Assembly: GCA_038373865.1 (NCBI GenBank)
Contig: JAXGGA010003424.1
Location: 38,880-102,879 of the forward strand
Source of the DNA: Uloborus plumipes
Lineage: Eukaryota > Arthropoda > Arachnida > Araneae > Uloboridae
Length of the DNA stretch: 64,000 bases
Reading direction: 5' to 3'
Shown here piece after piece: positions 10,422 through 21,089 of the stretch. Below the pieces are notes generated by a model. It searched no databases and was not told the DNA's origin. It saw only the letters and a list, made by a program, of their open reading frames with translations. Position 1 is the first letter of the stretch, and every line of letters begins with the position of its first letter. Both the position numbers and the translations under genes were made by a program.

Positions 10422-12234
10422 TCTCTACTAATAATAAAGCTGAAGGTGGTTCTGTCTGTCCTTCTTTCTTTCTTTCTTTCTGTCTGTCTGTCACGCGCGT
10501 AGCGCCAAAACCGTTCGGTCGATTTTCATGCCACTTGGCACAAAATTAGTTTGTAGCATGTAGTTTTGCACCTCGAAGCGATTTTTCGAACATTCCATTT
10601 CGTTCTTTTTCTATTCGAATTCTTAGAGGAAATTCGATAAAATAGGGAAGAAATATTCCATACACATTTTCAAGTCTTGTGTCATTCGAAAGCTTGAAAT
10701 TTTCTGCACAAAATGACGTTTTTTCGAAGTTTCTACGATCATCAGGAGAGCTGTAACAATTGTTTTTAGAATCCCGAAATTCAAGGCTTACCTTCAGTAA
10801 AGCAAGCCAAACGATTCTAAATTGGCTTTGCTCGCGAATAAAATTTGTTTGAAAATAGAGATGAAATGAATTATTTTATCAACGGAAATCAACTTTTCAT
10901 GTTGTTACCATGGTTACGTTTTTATTTCGTTCTTTTTCCCTTAATAATTTTAAAAATGTATTTGTTTTTGTAACAATCCAAACTCCAAGCCTTATTAAAA
11001 TTAGTCAAATGAAATATTAAAAACCGTGATAAGATGGCACCTGTCAATCAAATGAGAAATCGAGTCCTTTCCTTAAAATACAGGATACCATTCTAAATTT
11101 ATCGTCTGCAAAACATATTTTACTTCATTATTAATTTATTTCAATATAAATTGCAGCAAATGGCTTGAGTGAACGAATTTAGCTTTTAATTTATCGTTTG
11201 CTGGTTGATCTTTGTCGATGTTTATTGTTTTTATTATCATTGTGAAGAATAATGCACGAAATTTCTATGACTAATACTTAAAATTTTTAGGATCAGTTGA
11301 GTTTAAAAGAAAAAATTGCTCCAAATATACTTTTGCAATGTGATTATTTATTTTTGGACTGTAATTTGCAGCAATAATTGCATTTAATAAATAATGAAAG
11401 ACAATATTAAAAATTATTTTTTTGGCGACTTTTTTACAATTTGGCATTCAATTCTATTTCAGTATATTTACTTCTATCTTATTGCGATATTGCAACGTTC
11501 TTTCTAAAGTATGTCATTTCGGAAAATGTATTATTTTGTTTTTGAAGTTAGGAAAGAAAACTTTCTTCTTCTTTTAAACTTTGGTAAGATTTCTGTTGGT
11601 TTCTGTGAGCAACAAAATTTTTCTTATTTTTTCTTTTGGCTTATTTTTGTGCACCTATCTTTGGGGTTGCATTCGAATGTCCCCAAGGGGGTGATTTACC
11701 CCTTTTATTGGGTAATCAGGGCTTTCAATGCAGACCAAAGTGATATGAATTGGCGCGACCACTTGGCGATATCTCGCCAAGCTTTTGGTCACCAAGTGTT
11801 TGACGCCAATTTGGCGACATATCGCCAAGTTGGCAATAAATTTAGCGAAAAAAAAATTTTTTTTTTTGGGTTCAATTTGGCGCTATTGGCGATATTTTGC
11901 GAAAAATCTACTGAATGATGTTAAAATCGGCGATATTTAGGAGATTAATCATTGTAAAACATTTTTTTGCATTGTTTCGTGGCAAACTAGGGATGCAAAT
12001 GTTTGAATTGTTATCTTACTCACTTCAAGCACTATTTTAGCACTTACGGCATCTACTAAGAAATTTACACGTAAAAGGAAGTAGTGTAGGGTCCATACCA
12101 AATTTTTATATCATACTTTGAAGGAATTAGAGTTGAATTATAACTAAAATAGAGTATTTTTTTCTGCTATATCATTTTTTTACAAATGAACTTTTAATTT
12201 TATACCACGGGCAAAGCCGTGCGGATACCGCTAG
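10422..12234 (+). mobile_element. Non-autonomous Helitron, copy 2
   Basis: Starts TCTCTACTAATAATAAAGC after A (10421) and ends in the hairpin CACGGGCAAAGCCGTGC plus CTAG (12231-12234) before T, exactly between A and T as expected for a Helitron. The internal order is the same as in copies 1 and 3: CTTT/CTGT tract, GTAGCGCCAAAACCGTTCGG, then the TTGGCGA/TCGCCAA cluster near 11750-11850. No Rep/helicase. It sits inside the gene A intron. Confidence 0.85.
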
Positions 12235-12608
12235 TATGTAATAAAGACGAAACTGCGGTCTTCGGATATCATAACTGGGCTGTCGGTTTATTGTATATGG
12301 CAAGCAATGGTAGGGATGTTTCAATGAATATCTAAAAACGAATTTCCCCTGTCAGCACCTCATTACTTCCTTCTGCACCTACTAAACCTTATATATATTT
12401 TCATTAAACTAAAGAATGATTCCAATTGAAATCTACAAATCTAAATATGTCCATGTTATAAGACTCATTTAGTTCTGTAGATTTAGTCATAAAACATGGG
12501 AAGTCTTTTACTAGCCAATACATTCCAAATTGCAAGGGGGGTACCCCCTTAAAGAAAATTGATCGACACCGTACTTCTCGTTGTATTACTACTAGCTGAT
12601 TTTCGTCA

Positions 12609-13355
12609 TTAACACGTTGACTGCCAAGCTGCGAAAAAATTCGTAGAATTGGAGCTGGGTTAAAAGCAGTACACTTGTGAGCTTATTTGGATTTTATGGT
12701 ACCTTCCACGACCGCGCGGAACCAAATATCTCTACTCATACCCAAGTATGACATACATGCTCGAATATGTATGAAAACAGCAAATCGAAGAAGTAAACTA
12801 ATTCGAAGTGGACTCTGTTAGCTAAGCTCACATATACAGTCAAACCTGTCTGTCTCGAATTTCACGGGACAGAAAACTTCGAGATACAGAGGTTTTGAGA
12901 TACAGAGGTTGTGATAAAATTGTCAAAAAGAATCAATTTGAACAAAGCCAAATACTTAATAGATATTTTGCATTGATATTGTTGAATATTTTACTGTACG
13001 ACATGTTGTGAGTCCACGTTTTACTAATTGTGATGACTATATCGGTAGCAAGTTAATGCATACCTTTAAGTACGAACATATTCTTTGAATGATTGTGCAA
13101 AAGATGATGTTTGTCTCCAAGTTATACCATTGATAAAGGTGGCTGGAGATGAAATTCAAAGATAAGAGTCGTCAAAATTCGAGATATACGGGTTTTCGGG
13201 AAAAATCATTCGAGCTAAACATGAGAAAAAACATTAAATTTATGCTGTAAAAGCAGGGAAATTGAAAAATTTCGACATAGAGAGGTTTTCGAGATAAGCA
13301 GGTTCGACTGTACCACGAGTTATTTCGTAGCTTGGAAGTCGACGTACTAAGTTAA
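12609..13355. mobile_element. piggyBac-type MITE A
   Basis: The ends TTAACACGTTGACTGCCAAGC and (inverted at the right) TTAACTTAGTACGTCGACTTCCAAGC are imperfect inverted repeats bounded by TTAA at 12609-12612 and 13352-13355. It is interrupted by a Tigger-type element. The right TTAA is shared with the next MITE. Confidence 0.65.
12837..13310. mobile_element. Tigger-type MITE nested in MITE A
   Basis: CAGTCAAACCTGTCTGTCTC at the left and GAGATAAGCAGGTTCGACTG at the right are inverted repeats flanked by TA on both sides. Multiple TTCGAGATACAGAGGTT-like subterminal units are present. No ORF. Confidence 0.75.
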
Positions 13356-13751
13356 TCCTTTAAGCAGTTTGCCCGTACGGTGTACGTGCTACCCGAAATT
13401 GGCATCATCTGGTTTGCCCGTACAGCGTACGGGCATCGATATTTTCAGATTTCCTTTTCTGGTTTGTCCGAACTGTTCGGAAAATTGTAAACCTCAAAAT
13501 TCACAGTAAGTGTGAAAGACATTTTTGCATAATTTGTAAACCATTCTCTACTGCATGCAGAATGTACTTGAAAAAAGCAAATATTTCTGGGTTTTGTGAC
13601 CAAAATTGTAAAAGCATTGAAAACGAAAATAAAATCGAAAAATTCTTAATATTCTTATTCTGTTAAGTATGATACTTAACTATATGCAATAAAAAAATAT
13701 GCCTTTTTTGGAAGCATTTCTGGTAAAATAATTGACCGCTTAAAGGGTTGA
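13352..13751. mobile_element. piggyBac-type MITE B
   Basis: TTAATCCTTTAAGCAGTTTG at the left and GACCGCTTAAAGGGTTGA at the right are inverted, with the right TTAA decayed to TTGA. TTTGCCCGTAC..GTACGGGC palindromic motifs sit near the left end. It lies just downstream of the gene A signal exon, within its intron. Confidence 0.65.
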
Positions 13752-13840
13752 AAAGAACTCCAATGCAGCAAGCAGATCAATAAATACGGAAAACAAAGCG
13801 TGCTGCAACATCAGAAGACGAATAATAAGAAATAACTCAC

Positions 13841-13881
13841 ATAATACTGCAGGTGACGAGGAAAACAAGTATCAGTTTCAT
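13841..13881 (-). CDS. Gene A signal-peptide exon
   Basis: The ATG (13881-13879) begins MKLILVFLVTCSI, a typical hydrophobic secretion signal, and the exon ends AT|GTGAGT, a strong donor at 13840. The split codon (phase 2) matches the phase of the repeat exon at 7845, giving Ile across the junction. The paralogous exon at 31874-31914 has the same length, phase and donor, and the preceding CCAAATCAAG is identical in both. The intron of about 6.0 kb contains a fold-back element, a Helitron and several MITEs. A further small internal exon cannot be excluded. Confidence 0.75.
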
Positions 13882-13930
13882 CTTGATTTGGTCTGGGTGT
13901 TTCTTGTACGCCCGCGAGAAGGCTCCCTCT

Positions 13931-14080
13931 CTATATACGTGGATATTTCTGTATCTAATTACTGTGTGTAACTGGAAAAAGAAGAACGTTTCGCAATTGA
14001 TTAATGTTAAATTTGCGTCTGTTTTTTTGATGTTGCAAAAGGTATGGAATTACCATAAGACTCTTCTTCGAAGGTTTAAG
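13931..14080 (-). promoter_or_regulatory. Gene A promoter region with TATA box
   Basis: On the minus strand ACGTATATAG (about 13940-13931) lies about 50 bp upstream of the ATG, placing transcription start some 20-25 bp before it. Upstream to about 14080 the sequence resembles the gene B promoter: GTTTCGCAATT, AATTTGCGT and TTGCAAAAGGT (as read on the plus strand) occur in the same order. Confidence 0.6.
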
Positions 14081-14140
14081 TAAACATTGTTCGTTTTCAG
14101 ATTTGATGCAATTATTATACTGTATTGCAATTAAAAAAAA

Positions 14141-14215
14141 CATTGAGTTGGAATTGATGGAAACAAATACTTTTCTTGCAAATGAATGGTGACCCGATAT
14201 TGATCAACATGCTAA
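14141..14215. repeat. 75-bp direct repeat, left copy
   Basis: Starts CATTGAGTTGGAATTGATGG and ends CAACATGCTAA; the right copy at 15039-15113 is about 90% identical and in the same orientation. The pair brackets the composite repeat at 14216-15026. Confidence 0.75.
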
Positions 14216-15026
14216 TAAAATATTTTTGGAAAAAAAAATAGAACAGACTTCAGCTGGAAATTGCTCTGAAAAGTAAAAAATAATTTTTTTCTTTGAACAC
14301 CATCGAAACTACTTTTAAACATAAGTTTTGAAGTCGTCACAAAAACGATAGGTAAAATAATATTTAACCATATTTTACCAACTTTTTTCAGAGAAATCAT
14401 TGAAAATTAAAAGCAGAGTATTTGTACCATTACACGAATGTGTGGTAATCAATGAAATGTATCCATTAAAATTTATATTGAATTGTAGTTGCGTATGATC
14501 CTATACATTGTTTTTGCGCCGACTTCAAAACTTATGTTTAATTACTTTTTACTTTTTAGAGCAATTTCCAGCTGACGTCGGTTCTATTTTTTTGTTTCCA
14601 AAAATATTTTATTTCATTCTTTTTAGTGTAAATGCACTTAAAATAATCAAAATATAGATAAAAAACCATGCAGCTGTTCAAAAAAATCCTTGCAGACCTG
14701 GACTCGATCTCATTCCATCAGGAACTTCAACCCGACGCATTTAACCACTTGACCATCGGGTCGTTCATTGAAGTAAGGATTTACGATAGCACATATTGTT
14801 TTAAATAACATGAAATTTCAGTTTTTCGATCATACCTTTTTTTCTAGTGAACAAATATCGTCATATGAGTACATGGTACCTAAGTTAAACTATCTCCTAT
14901 CGATTTAAAAAAATCGTCCAAATCGGTTCAGTAGATCAGATGTTATGTGCGAACAAACAAACAAAAAAAAAAAAAAAAACACATACGCTTTGAATTGAGA
15001 ACCTTCTTCTTTTTTGAAGTCGGTTA
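14216..15026 (-). mobile_element. Composite repeat with tRNA-like segment (copy a)
   Basis: In minus orientation it begins ACCGACTTCAAAAAAG and ends GAAGTCTGTTCTATTTTTTT near 14240, so its ends are inverted repeats. About 270 bp in, a tRNA-like block (minus of about 14690-14765) has an A-box-like TGGTCAAGTGG and a B-box-like GATCGAGTCC. The other near-complete copy is 29252-30102 (plus). It may be a SINE fused to a fold-back element. No coding. Confidence 0.6.
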
Positions 15027-15038
15027 AAAAAACAAAAA

Positions 15039-15113
15039 CATTGAGTTGATATTAGTGGAAACAAATACTTTTCTTGTAAATGAATGGGGACTCGATATTG
15101 ATCAACATGCTAA
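15039..15113. repeat. 75-bp direct repeat, right copy
   Basis: Same sequence family and orientation as 14141-14215. Confidence 0.75.
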
Positions 15114-15983
15114 AAAGTAGTTTCGTGCTGTCACTCGAAGAGCGTTTCTCACCTCTTCACCCCACGCCCCAGTGCATATGGTTTTAAAGAACTGAAAGAG
15201 AAATCAGGCATAGTAATAAATTGACGAGTATTTTATTCTGAAAAATAGTATGAATTTTTCTCAAGAATGAAATGAAATAATAAAACAGTGGCCTGAGAAC
15301 TGAAAATATTTAAAGCGTATATGACAGCTTTCAACTAATCTAAGTTGCTTTTAAAAGGCATAGGGTGATCCGAACGTGATATGAACAAGCAACATTCTGA
15401 CTCCAGATCAGATATTTCAAGGTAGTAAGAATTTGTTGTTCATGAGCGAATGTCTCCATGAAGATCGAATCTCCTAAAATGAACTGGTCAATACGATCTT
15501 CTAAAAATTTAACGATAATTCTTTTAGACGGTGAACGGTTTGAAACACTGTAGTGATGTATTAGTTTTAAAATCACATTTTATTACCTGTTATTAGTATT
15601 ATCATTTGAATTGCAATCATCTTCAAAATTTAAACAATCAATCTCATAAAATGTTTCTTTTTCCCAATGCAAAATAAGGTATTCCTTTTGAACCATTTTT
15701 ACTTTCAGCTTTATTCATCACCCCTCTTTAACCATTGTAATTGATTCACATTTTTTCAATGTGAGTAACATTCTGTGTTTGTGTTACTAACAAAATGTAT
15801 AGGATTTTGACTTCCATTCCTACGCATCTGTTAAAACACTTTTCCCACTTTCACCCCCTAAATTATTTCTAAAAATGCCTTTTATCTCTCTTCTCGTGAC
15901 CCTTTTATCTTCTGTAACTGAGGTTTCTAAACTTTTCTCATTTGCAGTATCCTTTTAAAGAACTGAAATTTTCTCATGGCACG
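15114..15983. other. Unassigned AT-rich region with one short ORF
   Basis: A minus-strand frame at 15340-15576 (78 codons, FLEDRIDQFILGDSIF... then VACSYHVRITLCLLK) is open but has no recognisable domain or splice context. It could be a decayed transposon fragment. Confidence 0.3.
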
Positions 15984-17150
15984 TAGTAGGGGAATGCGGG
16001 ACAGAGTGAAATAGTGGGGCAAAGTGAAATGGTTACATATTTTTACAGTTTGCAGTGCAGCCTATCTATCAATATTTTAACTAAGTTTCTAGACATATAG
16101 TTGATTCCTGTCAAAAAATAAATAGCTCCAAACATCAGCGAAAAAAATTTATACAAGTGATTTTCTAAATTTTATACCTTTATTGTAATATTCGTGGTTT
16201 TTCAAAAGCATTTCTTGTTATTGTAAAATTATAAAATTTTTGTTGTTATGCTTTTAACTATTAATTGAGATCTACTGATGTCAAGTGCAGTTCTTATTTT
16301 GTTTATATTAAGCCTGTTTTGATTTTAAATGTTTAATGTAATTAGTCAAGTGCACGTGGGGCAAAGTGGATGGGGCAAAGTGAAATAGTGAATTTTGCTT
16401 GCTTATGCATTCATTTTCAGAATCACGTACGTATTTTTTCAGTTATTAATTTATTCACCTTCTTTTACTTATGGATTCACCTATATATTCATTCGTTCAC
16501 TTATTTTATTATTCATTCTCTGTTTTATTCACGCATTTCTTTTTCTCATGTATTAATTAATTCGTTGATTTGCTCATTCATTTTTTGCTATTTTTTCATA
16601 AATAATTTATTTATTTGTTTACTTACGTATGCATTTGATGAAAATTATGGTAAGACATCAAATAGAACATGTTTCACCCCCAAAATATTGTATTTTTCAT
16701 TCTGCCCCATGGTTTTTTGAAGTGAAAAATGTCCACTTTTTTTTTTCTTTTTTTTAAGTACCGTAAAGTCGGGTTACTTGGACCCTAGGGGGTTACTTGA
16801 GCCCATTACAGTAAAATGATAAAATCTGGGTTTGGTACTTACTAGTTGAAGACTTGCACGTAGTTCCTCGTTTTTCCGCTAGGTAGAAGCACTCTGCAGC
16901 CTCTAACGCTAGTACCAAACAGAGATTTTATCATTTTACTGTGGGCTCAAGTAACCCCCTTGTGGGTCCAAGTAACCCGACTTTACGGTAGCAAAATATC
17001 TGCCAAAAATAATATATCAACAGTAGTTGTATTACAAAATACATTATTCCTTCATTATGTACACTGATTTTCAGAACGAATTTCCAATTTGTTCATTTTA
17101 AAACAGGTGTGTTCACTTAACTATTTCACTTTGCCCCACATTCCCCACTA
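15984..17150. mobile_element. MITE with GGGGAATG(T/C)GGG ends
   Basis: The left end TAGTAGGGGAATGCGGGAC and right end TTTGCCCCACATTCCCCACTA are inverted repeats, continuing through AAAGTGAAATAGT. The interior has further GGGGCAAAGTG copies. A palindromic element is inserted at 16759-16990. The superfamily is uncertain; only TA is duplicated at most. Confidence 0.65.
16759..16990. mobile_element. Near-perfect fold-back MITE
   Basis: TACCGTAAAGTCGGGTTAC at the left returns inverted at the right end, and the arms stay complementary for about 100 bp each (GGACCC, GGGGGTTACTTGAGCCC, GTAAAATGATAAAATCT). The 232-bp element is nested in the larger MITE. Confidence 0.85.
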
Positions 17151-17285
17151 TTCGTATTATATAATACCTACTGACTTCGTGGCTCGAGTGGTCACTTTGT
17201 GGTACCGCTTGACTCAGGATGCTATGGCGCGCTCCTTTTGCATTCCCTGCTCTTTTACATCCCTATCAACTGCCGTCCATATTAG

Positions 17286-17494
17286 TTCTATTCTAGAAGT
17301 CAATAAACTTCGACACACATGAGGACTGCGTACTATGCGCCTTGCCTCCACAGATAGTACAATACAGATTTTATTGAAGGAAAGAATCTACAGCACAGAG
17401 AAGGAAGTTACACCCAGGGCAAAGGCGGGAATCGAACCCGCGTCTCTTGAGATTACAAACTGACAGGCAGACCCACTGCGCCGTTGAGGCCCCA
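17286..17494 (-). mobile_element. tRNA-derived SINE with target duplication
   Basis: On the minus strand the head (from about 17494) reads GGGGCCTCAAC, followed by A box GGCGCAGTGGG and a perfect B box GGTTCGATTCC within the T-arm-like GCGGGTTCGATTCCCGC. The body runs through AATAAAATCTGTATTGTA to 17286. Both sides carry TCCATATTAG (17276-17285 and 17495-17504), a 10-bp target duplication. The acceptor stem does not pair fully, so this is a SINE and not a working tRNA gene. Confidence 0.8.
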
Positions 17495-17504
17495 TCCATA
17501 TTAG

Positions 17505-18129
17505 ATTGACTTTGTTTTTGACCGCTTGGCGACATCTAAGTCAAAAATTTTATATTCAATATATCCAGAAAGTTTTTGATAAGGATGATTAGAATAACCA
17601 CAAAAATGTCCTCCCTCAATCCCCTCTTTTATTAGGAATTGTATTTTTGGTGTTTTCTTATGGATACTTACACACAGGAGTATCTTTGAAGTTTCCTAAT
17701 ATTTTGGTGAACCGTTTTTTTTTTTATTTTCCCTGGCTGAGCTACCCAATCGTTTTTCTCAGTTACTTAAAATCAATTTTGTTATTTTGTTCTGGGTAAA
17801 TTTATTTCTCTGTGTATTTTTTTTCATGAAATAAAACTAGCTGACCCGTACGAAGCATTCGCTCTCGACAGTGAGAATTTTAAAAGCTAGTTTTTTAAAT
17901 ACAATTTTTCGAAAAAAAGAAAATCAAAATATTAACTTTTATTTATATTTTGCCCAAAAGTGGGGGAATTTTTTTAATGATGCCTTAATTGTGAAGCGTA
18001 ATGAACTATTAAAGAAAGTTATGGCACCCTCCCCTCTCTTAAAAAAAAACTTGAGAACGATACTGGGATTTAGCATGTCAAAATAAACTTTTCATTTTCT
18101 GACTTCAACTCAAAAACTGTTTTTTAGAT
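17505..18129. other. Unassigned spacer
   Basis: AT-rich. CTAGCTGACCCG near 17840 resembles a transposon terminus common in arthropods, but no partner end was found. No gene seen. Confidence 0.3.
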
Positions 18130-18868
18130 GAGGGATGCACCGATTAATCAGCAGTACCAATTAATCGGCCATAATCGGCCACTTTGCCGGTTATTAATGA
18201 TCGGCAAAATCGGGCCGATTAATTGGCGGAAAAAATATTTTTCAAATATTCTTCTTTAAAGTATACCTTCGCTAAGGAACTACGATGAATAATTTTATTA
18301 ACAGTAATAATACTCCTCACAGTTGATATGAAGTTTTTTTTTTAAATTAATTCTCCTACTTAGAATAAATATACATAAACAATGTTGAAACATTTTTCAT
18401 GTGGCAATAGTTTTCTCCAGTAGTTTCACAGTGCTTTTAGAAAACCTCTATTTTTCCAAGAATAATCGTAAGTATCGAATTAAATGTCTTCTAATTATAA
18501 AAAAATACGAATTTTAAGTACTCCTAAACGGGAGTGATCACAAGACTCCCTCCCCCCTTTTTAAAATGTTTATGTGCAATTAACATAACTAACAATGTGT
18601 TAATAATATTATTGACAATAATATGAAAATTGGTTCTAAGAAATTTGATAAAATATTGAAATTATTTTGTGAAACTAGAAAAATGGAAAAAAAATCTTCT
18701 TTCAGAAATAAATTATTTACTATTTCTAAACTTGGAACTGTTTTAGAGAGAAAAAAACAGTGATGGTAAAATTGGTAGCAGAAAAACAATCAACCTTATC
18801 CTTAATCGGTAGATTATCAACAGCCGATTATTCGGCAATCGGCCAATTTGTTTATCGGTGCATAACTA
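18130..18868. mobile_element. hAT-type MITE (GGATGCACCGATTAATC)
   Basis: The left end GAGGGATGCACCGATTAATC and right end ATCGGTGCATAACTA are inverted repeats. The flanks TTTTAGAT (18122-18129) and GTTTAGAT (18869-18876) form an 8-bp duplication with one mismatch. Subterminal ATCGGCC/GGCCGAT motifs cluster at both ends. Confidence 0.7.
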
Positions 18869-18876
18869 GTTTAGAT

Positions 18877-19420
18877 TTTAGAACAGTGTAATGAATTTAG
18901 ATTTTATATTCCGAGAAATTTGGACCAGAATTCAACGAAAAGAAAACACAAAATTATGGAATTACATTTAAAGTGATTTATGCGTTTTGGGTTGCTTGTT
19001 ATTGTCAATTCACAAAAACATTCTCCATAACATTGATTTATTAGTCAGTAAAAGAATACAAAAGCAGGTCATTGGACAGCGTTGTTTGAAGCGCATGTTG
19101 ATTTGGAGTTCTAGACAGCTGTGAAGATGAATAAGTTTTTTTCTGGTTTTCATGAACAGGAATTTAACTAATGTAATGAAGGGAGATTTTCAAAGAAATA
19201 GGTTATTTTTTCCATTTACAAAGCATACGTGAACTGGCTTTTTTTGACCCCCCCCCCCCCCGTAGCTACGATACTGCATTATGCCAATAAAATTTGAGGA
19301 CTACACGGATGACAACAATTTAAATGGAAAAGTTTTCCACTTTTCAACTTAAATGTCTGGTACATAAAGGTTATGAGTTATGAGGTTGCAAAATATCCGG
19401 TTTACAGATACACACATATA
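18877..19420. other. Unassigned spacer
   Basis: AT-rich with a C-run at about 19250. No exon or paired repeat recognised. Confidence 0.3.
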
Positions 19421-19430
19421 CTCGCATATT

Positions 19431-19657
19431 TTAGCTATATAGACAATGTCGCTCGGTCCCTGCTTCTTACGCTCGTCAACAACGGTGGGCGTATCGTCTT
19501 CGGCGGTGAACTTCAGTGCTTCGCCCTCGCGCCTCCAGTGACCAAGCAGTATTCCGCCTATTTTGACAACAGTATTGGCAATTTCTCGCCAAATTTGCAC
19601 CCCAAAATTTAATGGTATGTATTCAATATACACTGAGGTGAAGTCATATGATAGCAA
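19431..19657 (-). CDS. Candidate exon of unknown function
   Basis: A minus-strand frame of about 75 codons with markedly higher GC than its surroundings. Visible stretches are WREIANTVVKIGGILLGHW, then RREGEALKFTAEDDTPTVV, then DERKKQGPSDIVY. Charged and hydrophobic residues alternate as in a real protein. A possible donor (GACGAGC|GTAAG) lies in the frame, but no confident acceptor or start codon was found. No family recognised. It could be a single exon or a fragment of a mobile element gene. Confidence 0.3.
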
Positions 19658-19737
19658 TATGAAAATTTGCAGATCTTAATAATGTCGCGTAAATGAGCAA
19701 TTCTTTGGTTGGGCATTTATTTATATTCAAGAAATTC

Positions 19738-20010
19738 CTAGAAACAGCTTTTAACCTGATTGTGGTAACACGACGAGAACCAAAGCATGAGATATTCCAT
19801 TATAGAATTCGTTAAGATTATTCTGAGATCCTGAACAGAACATCGCAAAATATTTTTCATGTGTCTTTTTAAATCCTCTTCCTCTAGGGGGCTCTGGGTA
19901 AATCTAAAGCACACAGTCCATCTATCACAACAAAATGAAACATAGACGAAATCTGGGATGATTCTTCTTAAGTTATTGGATGAAGCTCTTTTGCTACGGT
20001 CGTTCCTCAT
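19738..20010 (-). CDS. Open frame followed by a poly(A) signal, unknown
   Basis: 90 codons ending TAG at 19738, followed about 20 bp downstream (minus) by AATATAAATAAATG, which contains AATAAA. It contains an acidic/basic stretch (SPLEEEDLKRHMKNIL) and a Cys/aromatic-rich stretch (FVYVSFCCDRWTVCF). This would suit a terminal exon, but nothing else supports expression and no domain is recognised. Confidence 0.25.
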   Translation of the reverse strand: MRNDRSKRASSNNLRRIIPDFVYVSFCCDRWTVCFRFTQSPLEEEDLKRHMKNILRCSVQDLRIILTNSIMEYLMLWFSSCYHNQVKSCF

Positions 20011-20409
20011 CTCGTTTTAAGAAATATCTACTTTTGGCCACAAATAAAAGGGTAATCGACAGATCTTACGACAGAGGAATTAGCCTAAGAACTAGTCTAT
20101 ATTGATAATTATTTTTAAAAAGAGAGACTAGATAATTAAATGAACCTTGCTTTTGGAATTACATGTAAAGTACATTACGCATTTTGGATTGCTTGAACTA
20201 GTCTTTTGACATGTAAGTAACCAACTACATGCTTAATAACATTGATTTATTGTCATTGAAGAACACAGAAGTGGGTCATTGAACAGCGTTGCTTAAGGTA
20301 CCGGTTGATTTCCTGGTGGCCTCTTGGTTTTTGATATCTGCAAGACGAAAAACAATCTATTAATGAATGCTTATGAATTAACTATTGGATATGCCCGGCG
20401 TGGCGCGGG

Positions 20410-20929
20410 TTAACCCATTAATGCCTGGCGTCCTTTTTTGGGGACGGTCCAAAAAAGGGTCTCAATTTCCCCAAAATGAACATTTCAACCAAATATTAGT
20501 GTTCAATGAGTACCTTGGTATTGTTTCAATTCGCTATTAACAGATTGCAGCACATAACCATTGTAAAGTGTGTTCTGTAGCAGTTTTAATATGATCTTTA
20601 TCAAAAATCACATCGTTCACAATCTCAAGAAAAAAACTAAGTTTTCAAAGTTATTCCCAGCTTCCCAGTTTATGTTAATGCTGATTTTATTTCTTCTTAT
20701 GAAATGTCTTTTTAAATATTATATCATAGGCAGAAAAAAAAATTGATTAAAAAAAGTATGTACCCTCTGGGGTCTATCGTAACTTTTAAGGGACGATTTT
20801 TCTTTCCTTAATAAAAAAAACATTTTTTCATAATATTTTTTTTTAGTATTTTTCCTGTCCATTAAACACTGTTTGTAACCAGTATACAAAATATCTTTGG
20901 AAAAAAAATGTCAGGCATTAATGGGTTAA
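20410..20929. mobile_element. piggyBac-type MITE (TTAACCCATTAATGCC)
   Basis: Starts TTAACCCATTAATGCCTGGC and ends GTCAGGCATTAATGGGTTAA, inverted repeats bounded by TTAA. Just inside the left end are TTTTTTGGGGACGGTCC and GGGTCTCAATTTCCCC. The interior matches, in reverse, the interrupted copy at 32829-37836, for example GGGGTCTATCGTAACTTTTA. No ORF. Confidence 0.85.
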
Positions 20930-21089
20930 GATGCAACATGCGAAATCCAAGAAGATATTTTTTTCTGACAACATGGCCAGTTAAATCGGCGTAAAGGACA
21001 ACGTGAAATCAAACTTACATGTGTTATTTATCTGTAATGATTTTCTAAAACGTTGCGATTTTACTTTTGAAAACAAAAAAAAAAAAAAA

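Noticed and set aside
17400..17494. Functional tRNA gene on the minus strand
   Set aside because: A and B boxes are present but the acceptor and anticodon stems do not pair properly, and the sequence continues into a SINE body with a target duplication.
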